NCBI GenBank assembly: GCA_964019695.1
Contig: OZ026514.1
Coordinates: 102,035,845 to 102,099,844, forward strand
DNA: 64,000 nt
Origin: Loripinus fragilis
Lineage: Eukaryota; Mollusca; Bivalvia; Lucinida; Lucinidae
Reading direction: 5' to 3'
The notes below the pieces were generated by a model. It ran no database searches. It saw nothing but the letters and a program-made list of their open reading frames with translations, and was not told where the DNA came from. The position numbers were made by a program, and so were the translations under genes. Below are positions 43,287 to 54,300 of this stretch, piece by piece. Each line of letters begins with the position of its first letter. Positions within the stretch are counted from its first letter, which is position 1.

Positions 43287-43420
43287 CGTAGAAAATCAAA
43301 ATTGATGAAATTATTGTCCTTTCTGTCTGATTTTAAAGACTTCACGAATCTTGCCGATGTAATGTAGTTCCGGAAATGACTTTACGCGTGCGCAAGCATT
43401 TTCAGGGGGAATAACAACGG
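43287..43420 (-). promoter_or_regulatory. PSMA3: PSMA3 promoter and 5' UTR region
   Basis: Sequence directly upstream of the PSMA3 start. It has no TATA box at a usual place but carries an ETS-type CCGGAA at 43370-43375 and an NRF1-like TGCGCA at 43389-43394 within a CpG-containing stretch. Such motifs are common in housekeeping promoters. The transcription start itself cannot be placed. Confidence 0.5.
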
Positions 43421-43715
43421 AGAAACAAACAATTCACCGACAAGACAGCTAACCGACAATACCAAAGAACTTTGCATCTCAATTATAGATCTTCCACAGT
43501 CCATTGAAACGCCATAAACAATCTCAATAATCAACAGAAATACCCCAACACCCCAGCTCCACACCCTCTGGGGCCTCTCGACAAAGACATACACTCTTAA
43601 AAGCAGAATTTTGCGCATAAGCGATGAGTACCTACATTTCTCCAAATATACTAACCCCAAATGCTTTTACATACTTGCCTGTCTGCCATCACCCGTCCAT
43701 CCGCCCGATCGTACG

Positions 43716-43764
43716 TCGGGTCTCTTGTCCGAAGGGCTGCACGTTAACTTTGCAAGAGACCCGA
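43716..43764. repeat. Perfect 12-bp inverted repeat
   Basis: TCGGGTCTCTTG (43716-43727) and CAAGAGACCCGA (43753-43764) with a 25-nt loop, in the PSMA3 upstream region. Confidence 0.75.
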
Positions 43765-43803
43765 AGTATTCATGATTCCATTAACCTTCCAAAAATCGAA
43801 TTC

Positions 43804-44316
43804 ATTTTTACATACATGCATGCATACATGTATGCATGCATCCATCCATCCATCCTTACATACATACATAGATACATACATGCATCCATGCATCCATCAA
43901 TACATACATACATACATACATACATACATACATACATACATACATACATACATGCATGCAATTCATTTTTACATACATGCATGCATACATGTATGCATGC
44001 ATCCATCCATCCATCCTTACATACATACATAGATACATACATGCATCCATGCATCCATCAATACATACATACATACATACATACATGCATGCATGCATGC
44101 ATGCATGCATGCATGCATGCATGCATGCATGCATGCATGCATACATACATACATACATACATACATACATACATACATACATACATACATACATACATAC
44201 ATACATACATACATACATACATACATACATACATACATACATACATACATACATACATACATACATACATACATACATACATACATACATACATACATAC
44301 ATACATACATACATAC
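43804..44316. repeat. CATA/CATG/CATC tetranucleotide array with higher-order repeat
   Basis: Mostly CATA with CATG and CATC blocks. A compound segment starting ATTCATTTTTACATACATGC occurs at about 43800 and again at about 43962 (162-bp period) before a long pure CATA run (44140-44316). Open on most frames (HTYI or MYVC repeats) but not coding. Confidence 0.95.
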
Positions 44317-44665
44317 ACGATGCTCTGGATTGGGTTGGGGTTCTGCTATTCTCAAGTCATTAAAAATTAGGCCATTTATTGAAGGCATGTTATTTACAAC
44401 ATATAATGGTATGCATAGATTTAATTGAATACAAATGAGAGGTCAAATGTATGCAATGAATAGGAACTGAACAGAAAGTATATCCAGTAATGAAACGTGA
44501 GCTGGCTCTAATTTGTAGTGCAAAGTCCATTCAGAAATGGTTTCATCCTGCTCTCAGACACTGACCAATGGTTAAGGAGATGCATCACTCTACATTTCAT
44601 GACACCAAGACTCTGGAAGAGGCTCAAGCGGCTCAGCTGCTAAGGGGTAAACTGAAAAGATAATA

Positions 44666-44910
44666 GCTGAGCCGTGACATGAGATTTCCAACAATGTGGT
44701 ATGTAAGGCCAGCAAAAGCTCAGATCAGCCTGCACATACGCACAGTCTGGTCAGAGCATTAGTTTGTCGCTTGAATATTATATGACTGATAAACTTCTGA
44801 CCAAACATCATTTGGAGTTTTAAGCTTAAAGGGAGGCTGCACGGGATCGTATGGGCCTGCACTATGTCACAATGCCACACTGTTGGAAATCGCATGCCGA
44901 TGGCTCAATT
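44666..44910. mobile_element. TTGAGCC TIR element, copy 3
   Basis: TGAGCCGTGACATGAGATTT to the complementary end GATGGCTCAA, in the orientation opposite to the 15003 copy. Confidence 0.75.
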
Positions 44911-45034
44911 ATACCTCTGATTCTTTTTATCAGCCAGGTGTCAGATCTGTAGCATAAAGTGAGTTTGGCCAGGAAATGCCACGTCAACATACTACAGATC
45001 AACCGCCATGGCATCGTTCGTAAGAGGCACAGAG

Positions 45035-45247
45035 CAGGGGTGGATCCAGGATTTCTGGAAAAGGGTTCGTATGTATAAAGGTATGGGGTTCGCTTTTTCG
45101 ATTTTATCTCATTTTTCTTAAATATCCTATGAAAACAAAATAATCTGGTCTCACAGAGACAAAATCATTTTATTTTCATAGGATATTTAAAAACGGGGTG
45201 CAGGGAAGGTGTTCGAACCCCCTGAACCCCCTCTTGGTCCGCCACTG
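45035..45247. mobile_element. Small hAT-like MITE, 5-bp TSD
   Basis: CAGGGGTGGATCCAGGATTT to GGTCCGCCACTG, flanked by CAGAG on each side (45030-45034, 45248-45252). Central palindrome ATCCTATGAAAACAAAAT / ATTTTATTTTCATAGGAT. A truncated relative with the same right end lies at about 52095-52255. Confidence 0.82.
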
Positions 45248-45252
45248 CAGAG

Positions 45253-46380
45253 CACTAACAGCCACACACCAGTAGGAACTCAATTAAAGTATAAGTACAA
45301 CTCTCTTTCTCTCTCTCTCTCTTCCTCATCAAGATAGTTGCAAAACTAGAAAGGAGAATAAATACCCCGGTACTGCATTACAAAACAAAGACCAACCACA
45401 CGTACAAACCTCTACAAACACATGTACATAACTCCACAAACATCGGGAACAACAAAAACAATGGTTCAGCAGCAACAGAACCACCGCCTTAGAACATAAA
45501 GCAGCTGAAGCCACTGGGGGCTTAAATTAATTTTACTGGCCTAATCTTTGCACTAAATTCTGCTGTTGTCAAAAAAAAATACAGCTGGTGTACGTGGAGG
45601 CTTCCTAACTTATGCATTGTGTCAAAACAGGGAAACAATCAAATCAAATGAAACATACTGTGACGAAATAAAGAAAAATATTTTTAACTCACAGACAGTC
45701 AGCTCTAAAGAAACCCCCTAGTTGAGCCACGGTGGGCCCAGCCAAAGACAAACAACAGACAATGGCCCACCGATCAAGGATACAGGTCAGGATCGTCATT
45801 GAGTGTAAGGCCTGACCCACCATCGTGCAAACTCATTCAGTCATGGAACAGATGACAAAGCTGCGGTTTAACCAAATTATTAATTTATTGTGGTGGGCAT
45901 AACACCTTCCGCTCAATGCAATGTCCATTTAACTGAGCCATTATTTACGTGAGAAAAAAGCATCCTAAACGTTATTTTAGCTCTAGGTTTTGATATGGAT
46001 ATGTAGAATAATTATCAGACATTGGTTTACAATATTTTTTGCGAAAAAAATAATTCATTTGATTAGTTCTTATTTGTTTTTGACAGGCCCCTGTTCCGGT
46101 GTTTTGGTCCGATCACGGCCGTTTCAATCTTCGATTTTTTTGTTAAATGACGATAAAATATGTGAAAAAAAACACATCATTTGATAGGTCAATGATCAAA
46201 CTATGGGAACCAGTCGTTGGAATTATTTTTATGAAATAAATTTGTTTTAAATCGCTATAAAACATGTGCTGTTTCTGTGTGCAGTACAGGTAATTAACAG
46301 TTTACTGCCAAACAGAGTATTTACCAGCTTTCGGATCAAGACCGCAGTGTTCTGGATGATATTGATTTGTGACGTAGTGC
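45253..46380. other. No gene seen; CT microsatellite
   Basis: CTCTCTCTCT run near 45301-45322, otherwise unremarkable AT-rich sequence without a recognisable frame or exon. Confidence 0.5.
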
Positions 46381-46389
46381 TTTGAACTC

Positions 46390-47560
46390 ATCTATATGTT
46401 CCGTGAGTGGAATGGTCAGTGAATGGAATGGTCCGTGAATGGTGATTATAAGCACATTTGATGGGCATGTTAGCGGTATGTGACGTTAGTCTTTAGATTA
46501 TGGGTCCCTAACATCGGCCTATAAATGGTCCATGAATAGAATGGTATGTGGAGATAGTTTGACTTTGGTCCGTGTATGGAATGGTCCGTGGAGGAAAAAA
46601 AGATCTCATTTAAGATCTACAATCCAGGCATTTTATTATTTTTGACGACCAAATTTGGTGTTGAGTTTGGGTGATAAGTTGACAGCTAGGATGGAACCAT
46701 TTTTTTACATTCTGGACATGTAAACATGAAGCCATGCTCTGGCATGCGACATGTACAGAAAATTGGAATGCATGTAACTTTCAACACAGGCTTATTCAGT
46801 TTTCTATGGGGAAAACAGTGATTTTCTATATTTTTGGAGGCGAATCACATTATATCTTACACTTCTAGGATCTATACCATGCAGTTTGCTTACCATATTT
46901 ACAATGGCATAGGCCCCACAGTCATTTCCATTAGTCTGTTTTGGGCATTTCATATGTCTCACAAAGATCTTAGGTATCTATAGTGTCATTTGCAGGGATT
47001 ACACTAGATAAGTGCATCGTCCTTCGGATCGGGACGTTAACTGGATGTCCCCTGCGCAGGGAGAGTCACCCCTTATGCTGGTTTAAGAACCCTACGGTAA
47101 TTTTGATATGGTTACTTGTAGTCTTTCATCCTGCAACCCGGAGTGTACAAAGTACACCTGCCGATAATACTCGAAAGAGGGTCTGGCAGTATATAGAGAA
47201 AGTAAGAAAGGAAGGTAGTGGGGGGTACACATGATCTTTGCAACTGCCCCGTCAGTAGCAGTTGAAATATATATTTCTCTGCTACTCAATGATCGGTATT
47301 TCTAGCCTATGAACTTTCATGAATGAAAAGTTAGTATCTATGACGACGTGACGTTACAACGTAACGCTCGCCATATTACGTTATTGTTCTGTCACAGAAG
47401 TAGCCCATGATGGTCCGGCGTGTTTTGTCAGATCAGTCCGTTAATATTGATCCGTTAGTTTAGTACTTTGGTCCGTGATTTGTATTTTTGTCAGTGGTTC
47501 TATGGTAGTCCGTGACCAGTCTGTTAGTCTGTGACGGTCCGTGTTTTGTCAACCACCAAA
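46390..47560 (+). repeat. GGTCCGTG-rich segment, possible LINE 5' region
   Basis: Repeated GAATGGTCCGTG-type words at about 46400-46600 and again at 47400-47550 (GGTCCGTGATTTG, GACGGTCCGTG). Between them a block with CATCGTCCTTCGGATCGGG and CCCCTGCGCAGGGAGAG resembles a repeat-derived LINE tail. It lies directly before the PHD/endonuclease LINE. Confidence 0.4.
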
Positions 47561-47669
47561 AAATTCTAAAGGGAAGTTGGGCTTAAAAAGGAGATATCTC
47601 CTTCCCTCAGAGCCCAGCAACGATTCTCAAGGTATTTTCAAGGTATATCTCTATGTTCAGGTAGATCTG

Positions 47670-50600
47670 CTCTCGTGCAATCAAGTACCCATGTGTCATA
47701 TGTGAGAAAGCTGTACGGTGGAACACTCCTGGAGTATGTTGTGACAGGTGGTACCACCAAAGATGTATGGGTATGTCAGAAGGAGTTTATTGTGGCTTGA
47801 AAAATGTAAGCTGGGAATGTTTCCATTGCAGAGTACCCAACTTCTCAACTAGTCTGTTCGACACAACCATATTTGAAACATCAAACTCTTTTTCATACTT
47901 GAATGAGACCAGCAACACTGAAGCATCAGACCTGAGTTATTCCAATCCCATTGCCACATCTTCGCCCACAAAGTTTTCACCAGCCCGTACTGACCTCCCC
48001 TTGAGGGTGTTGGTTATCAATTGCCAGTCTATTAAGTCACCATGAAAACCAGCCCAGCTCCAGAATATCATTCAGTCAACACGGGCAGACATTATTAACG
48101 GCACTGAATCATGGCTCAGCCCAGACATAAAATCGGCAGAGGTCTTCCCATCGTCATTCAACTGCTACAGAAGAGACAGACCCAAAGGACAAGGTGGTGG
48201 TGTATTCCTACTAGTCTCCAATCTGTATGAAAGTGAAGAACCGGAAGAGCTCAAAGTTGATCAGGACTGCGAACTGGTATGGGCAAAGGTAAAAGTACAA
48301 GGATCAAAAGTGTGGGATCCCTCTATAGACCCCCTGACATCCATGATCCGGAATACTTGGAGACACTAAGATCATATCTGGCCAGAATCCCAACACACAA
48401 CGGGGCTCACCTCTGGATTGGTGGAGACTTTAATTTGGCAGATATTGACTGGGATGCAGAGTGCACTAAACCTTATCCAACGCATGGGGCACAGTGTCAT
48501 CAGTTACTGACTATTACAAAGGACACATTTTTGGAGCAAGTAGTCACAGAACCAACAAGAGTCACCGAGTCCAGTTCCGACATTTTAGACTTGTTCTTCA
48601 CCAATAATGAGACCCTTGTCAACCAGGTTCATGTAATCCCAGGTATTGGTGATCACGAAGCTTACTTCATAGAGTCCAGCCTTCGACCAATGAAGAAAGT
48701 GACTTCACTAAGGAAGATCTTTCAATATCATAAAGCGGACTACGAGGGTTTCAAAGCTGAACTTAGAGACTACACTTCTGATTTCCTATCCATAGCACCA
48801 TCAACAGATATCAACACACTCTGGAAAGACTTCAAGACTAAAATCCATCAACTTATGGAAAAAATCATTCCACAGAAATTAATTCGAGGAAACAAGACCC
48901 ATAAACCATGGATAGACAAACATGTGAGGACGTTTCAGCGAAAGCGGAACAAACTCTTTAAGAAACAGCGGGCCTCTCACCGTGCTAAAGACATATCACA
49001 ATACTGACACATCAAGGCAAAGGTACAGAAAGCTGAACGCCAGGCTTAATGGAAGCATGTAGAAAATATCATAGATATTGGAGACCCTGAGAGTGACCAT
49101 CAACCCAACAAGCAGAAGAGATTCTGGTCTTTTGTCAAGTCGTTACGGAAAGATAGCAGTGGTGTGGCTCCCCTAAAAGAAAACGGCAAGATGCATGCAG
49201 ATCCAAAGGACAAGACTAACATCCTAAACAGGCAATATGAATCGGTCTACACAAAGGAAGATACCAACAATGTACCCAGTCCATCAGGTCAACCATACCA
49301 GCCCATGGAAGAGATCACAGTAACAGAACATGGAGTACGTAAACTTCTACTCAAGATCAACCCACAGAAAGCATGTGGACCAGACATGACCTCTGCCAGG
49401 ATACTCAAGGACTTAGCTGTTGAATTAGCACCTCTGCTTACAGCCATCTACCAAAAATCCTTTGACTGTGGAGAAGTTTCGGAGGACTGGAGATCAGCAA
49501 ATATCACACCAGTATTTAAGAAGGGAGACCGATTTAAAGCATGCAACTACCGTCCAGTATCATTGACGAGCCTGTGCTGCAAGATACAAGAGCATATCAT
49601 CACTAGCAACATCCTTAAACACTTAGAAGATAACAGCATTTTAACAGACTGCCAACACGGCTTCCGGGCACGACGAAGTTGCGAAACCCAACTACTGACA
49701 CTGGTGCATGAGCTTGCGGATTCCATTGACAGAGGGAAACAGATGGACTTAGTCATACTAGACTTCAGCAAGGCATTTGATCGGGTACCTCATCAACGTC
49801 TTCTAGCCAAGATCAACCATTATGGTATACAAGGTCAAACCTACAAGTGGATTGAGTCCTTCTTGTCTGACAGAAGCCAACAGGTCATTGTCGATAAAGC
49901 TGTTTCAGATAAAGCGCCAGTGGTTAGCGGTGTGCCGCAGGGAACTGTCCTTGGTCCCCTCCTGTCAATGACTTACCAGATTGTGTCATGGCCAAAACAA
50001 GACTGTTTGCAGACGACTGTGTTATCTACAGACCTATTAAGACAACAAAGGACTGCCTACAGCTACAAGAAGATCTGCACAGACTGGCTGAGTGGGAAGA
50101 CAAATGGGGGATGTGTTTCTATCCAGAAAAATGCAGTATCCTTAGAGTTACTAGAGCAAGATCACCAGTTCTGCACCCCTACACACTGAAAGGACAGATC
50201 CTACAAACAGATGAACAGTCAAAATACCTCGGAGTTGACATAACAAGTAATCTTTCCTGGAATCCCCACATAGATCGGATTGTGAAGAAAGGCAACAGTA
50301 TGCTAGGTTTCCTTCAGCGGAACTTACGAGTAAACAGCCGTGAGACAAAAGCATCTGCATACTTTACACTTGTACGTCCGAATCTAGAATACTGCTCAAA
50401 TGTATGGAGCCCTTACACCAGCCAGGCAAAGAAAAGGATAGAGATGGTCCAGAGGCGAGCAGCAAGATATGCTACAAATAGATATAGGAACACAAGCAGT
50501 GTTAAGGACATGCTGGAGGACCTCAACTGGGATACACTTGAAACAAGAAGATCCAAGTCACAAGTTACAATGATGTTTAAGATCATTGATGGCCTAGTGG

Positions 50601-51110
50601 ATATCCCAGCTGCTGACTTTGTTACCCCAGCCTCAACCAGAACCAGATCACACCATGGCAAGAAGCTGAGACAATATGCTACATCTACGGACACCTTAAA
50701 GTACAGCTTCTTACCCATGCACCATTCCATTGTGGAACTCCCTCCCAGCTACCTTAGCTGAGGCCCCCGATTTGGTATCTTTCAAGCGGGGGCTGTCTAC
50801 CTTTTCATTCTAATACAGTCAGGGGCCAACTGCAAGTAGAACCTAGTGATGGCTAGAGCTGTGCTGGTGGGGCTACCATACCTCTTAGCGGTCACCGTAG
50901 CCAGATTGGTCTTGTTTGAAGGGTCGAAAACACAGTTGGAAATCTTTCTTTAAATTTTCTTTCTTTCCTTATTACTGATTTCTATCATTCCTATAGTTTC
51001 TCTTTCTCTACCGCCTACAGTATCATAATGGTCAATGGTGACAGAAGAGCAATGACTTTCGGGCTGCTGCGGATCTTGAACAGCTAAATCAAGTCCGTCC
51101 CAGGTTTTCT
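47670..51110 (+). pseudogene. CR1/L2-like LINE with PHD finger, endonuclease and RT (broken)
   Basis: Order on the plus strand: PHD-type zinc finger (YPCVICEKAVRWNTPG, CCDRWYHQRC, WECFHC) at 47680-47830; apurinic-type endonuclease (VLVINCQSIKS, INGTESWL, YRPPD, WIGGDFNLADIDWD, SSDILDLFF, GDHEAYF) at about 48000-48700; RT (ANITPVFKKGDRFKACNYRPV, HGFRARRSCETQL, LVILDFSKAFDRVPHQRLL, SGVPQGTVLGPLL, LFADDCVIY) at 49164-50100; then the C-terminal thumb region to a stop at 50761. Breaks: TGA near 48043, a frameshift near 48310, stops near 49005 and 49047, and a short deletion near 49962 that removes the residues between GPLL and the conserved NDLPDC. The 3' boundary near 51110 is approximate. Confidence 0.9.
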
Positions 51111-51119
51111 TTGGCTAGG

Positions 51120-51250
51120 AATAACCGAGCATGTCTATTTTTCACTTCCGGGGACCTCACTTCTCGATTTAAATTTTGAAAATTGACTCCATTCTTTTCT
51201 AATTTTGATCAATATAGTTGGGTTTAAGAAAAATTGTTCATTTTTTGACA
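51120..51250 (+). promoter_or_regulatory. phnW-like: AEP transaminase promoter and 5' UTR region
   Basis: About 130 bp between the 3' flank of a broken LINE and the ATG. An ETS-type CTTCCGG occurs at 51145-51151. No TATA box is evident. If the LINE really ends near 51110, the promoter must be compact or partly LINE-derived. Confidence 0.35.
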
Positions 51251-51392
51251 ATGCCATTGAACTGCCGAACGTTTAGACGAGTGTCATCGCTTGCAAACCG
51301 CTGCACGGCGGTAATACGAGGTCACCTAGTTGCCCAGTCATCCAGAAAGTTTACCACGGAAGCTGCTAAACAAGGCGGTTCGTTTTTTATTC
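51251..51392 (+). CDS. phnW-like: AEP transaminase exon 1, mitochondrial-type presequence
   Basis: ATG at 51251, 47 codons plus one base, donor GTAAAG at 51393. The peptide begins [17 protein letters not shown] and continues with Arg, Ser and Thr. Exon 2 begins with GT, completing CGT (Arg48) and leading straight into the conserved core, which supports this exon. An in-frame TTG lies upstream at 51218 but no ATG. Confidence 0.78.
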
Positions 51393-54300
51393 GTAAAGAT
51401 ATATATCTTTTACTTCCTGATAAAAAGTTGGCATTTTCATAAATAGTAAGAAATTGCTAATGACTGTTGCTAAGGCTACTTTTTTGGTCAGCTGGTCAAT
51501 TTAGGGAGTGATTTCCTCAATATTACTGGTCTTGGTGAAAGATTGGCTGAGTGTTCACCAGTAAACTAGGCCTATCCTTATCTTGAGTAAGCAGTTTGTA
51601 GGTGACAGTAGTATAATGGCCTCAGCATGACATTTGGACATTTGACTAAAGTTGGAAGTTAAAGCAGTTTAAAACGGATGCAGGACAACTCGGCCCAAAA
51701 CCAACTTGGCCCATGCCAACTAGGCCCACATAAAACTCAGCCTGTGCCAACTCGGCCCAAGGTGCAAAACTCGGCCCATGCCAACACAGCCCAATTTAAG
51801 TTTTTATAAATAGACAACCCGTCCAACATTTATGAGTGATTGAAGTATTTAACTTCAAGATTCGCCCCATCAAGTTAGCCATCTGACAAAGTTATGCGGC
51901 AAGCTCAAATGCACTGGTTATCCAGACCCGACGGCCAGAATACAGGATCCACACATGGGATCTTTACACACACACACATGTACAGACAGGAACATGAATG
52001 GTCATGCACAGGCGAGACGGATAGACATACATGTACATGTACAGAGATAATGTCAGAAACATACATGCTCGTGCATGTCCAGGCATACATGCGCGTGTCA
52101 TTATCTTTAAATTTCCCATGAAAATGAAATGATTTGGTCCCATCGAGACCAGATTATTGCATTTTATTCTATAAGATATCTATTTAAAATGGGGGTGCGG
52201 GGCATGGAGGGGGTTTGAGCGAACCCCCTGAACCCAAACTAGATCCGTCACTGCTTATACATTTATGCTAATGCAAAGGCAATCTGGTTGCATCATACAT
52301 GAGCATGCAACTTGTATGTACTTCAAAAATATATGGGCCGAGATGTCTTATGAATTCGGGCCAAGTTGTCTTATAAACTTGGGCCGAGTTGGCAATGGCC
52401 GAGTTTTATGTGGGCCGAGTTGGCATTGTCCGAGTTGGTTTGGGGCCGAGTCGTCCGTAATTCTTTATAACTACATGTATGCAGTTCACAGTTGTGCCAT
52501 GGCAGGTAATCTAAACCAGGCTGCCCTACTCTAACTACTGAGCAAAAGAGTTGCCCATAAGTTAACATGGTAGTATGTTAATTGGCATACATTGTATAAA
52601 CAGCAGACCAGTCTCTGGTATCTTCTACCGTCCTACCCATCTTCCTTTGTACTGATAATATAGGATCAGCATGTATAGATCTAGCCTCTGTCTTTGAGTG
52701 GGGTAACACCACTTTTGTCTTTCTTCAAGGACTTATGAAGAATCCTTTCTGCTTATCCAGCCTGTTGTCACTATCAGTGTCTGAATCAATATTAACTAGA
52801 GCCTTATTAATTGTGAGGAAGAATTCAAGAGTACTTGAGGCCTGTGTATCAGTGATTCATGTAGGTTCAGTCACCCACTGTGTAACTGAGAAAACTATCC
52901 TTGGCAAAAGTGAGCCGCTATACAGGGATTTTGTTTAGCGTTGGCCCTCGGACATAGTCCGAAAATAGTTCCAGATGTCCGAGAGCTGGCTGTCCAGTTT
53001 GGACAGTTTGTCCGAGACGATTTTCGGAAGTGCACACTGTACGGTAATGCACAGTGATGCAATAGTATTTTTGTCTAATAATACGATCGCTGATTGGCCA
53101 AACTTCTGTAAGCGTCAGAAGGGTTCGCATAATTTTACCCCTAAAATACTTATTCACTAAAGCAAACCAGTCATAGTGTTTTGTTACGCGACGTCTGATT
53201 GGTCTATTGCATCCTGTAAACTTCTGTGATTTCATCTCGAAGTGGACAGCATATTTGCATTGGCATTAGCCGATAAAATGACTAAAAAACGTAAGTGCCA
53301 CCAAGAAACAACATACCTCAAGTTTTTTTATGCCCCAAAACAGTTTGCCCGCTCCACCATTACCTGAACATCCACTTTCCGTGACTAGAGAGTCATGCAG
53401 AGACCGAAAATAGCAGCAAAAACAGTACCCCACCCACTTCCACTCATCATCAAGCTCCAGTCTCCTCATTAAATAAAAAGCCAGCCAATTAACCAGGCCG
53501 CATCTACCATCCGAAATGGTAGCAAAACTACCCCTGATTTCATTATGAGAAGGGCAGATAGCAGTTTCCGTTTATGGTGGTAAAATGAGTGTCTGAAAAA
53601 TTGTCCTAAAAAATTCCAAATGTCCGAACAATATTTGGACTGCTTGGACAAAATGTCCGAGGTAAATTGCAGTCCAGCTGAAACTCTGCTATAGGCATTC
53701 ACTCACATTTTCTCATATATCACTGATATGCTTCCAGTGGTGCTACACATATGTTAGGCAAAAAAAATGTGTGGTTCAGGTTACCCGACCTACCCAAAAT
53801 TTTTACCGGAAGAGAATAGCAGAACAAAATATAATTTTGTTCTGCTATTCTCTTCCAACTTCAGAATGTGGAGAAAAAATACATATCAAAATGACCTGAC
53901 CATCTGAAATGGAAATCTAAATTTCTATGCATTCAGTCTTTGGTATTGGAAGTAAGGTTATATCTTCAAAAATAGACCCTTTTATATCAGTTTTGTCTTA
54001 TTTCATTTCCAAGCAGGTCTGAATATTCCAAGAAAAAAAGTATCCTACCTAACTACCCTAATTTTTTTCAGGGTGTAACCTGAACCACACATATTTTTTT
54101 ATTTTTACCTTATAGGAAATCATTGGAAGCATCTCACTGAGCACCACAACAGAATATTACCATGGAGAATTAATTAAAAATATCACCAATTTTCTGTTGA
54201 AACAAAAGTTTCTTGTAGTGATCTAGGGTTATTGGAAAGTTGTAGCTTTAGATATGAGTAACAAGGGAGAATTATCATATTTTAATAGGTATGGACAAGA

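Noticed and set aside
43624..44428. Several long open frames on both strands (HTYI or MYVC repeats)
   Set aside because: They are produced by a four-base repeat that lacks stops in most frames; composition is not protein-like.
46983..47234. 83-aa frame with VLRIGTLTGCPLRRESHPLC
   Set aside because: Looks like a repeat-derived LINE tail sequence, without splice or domain support as a gene.
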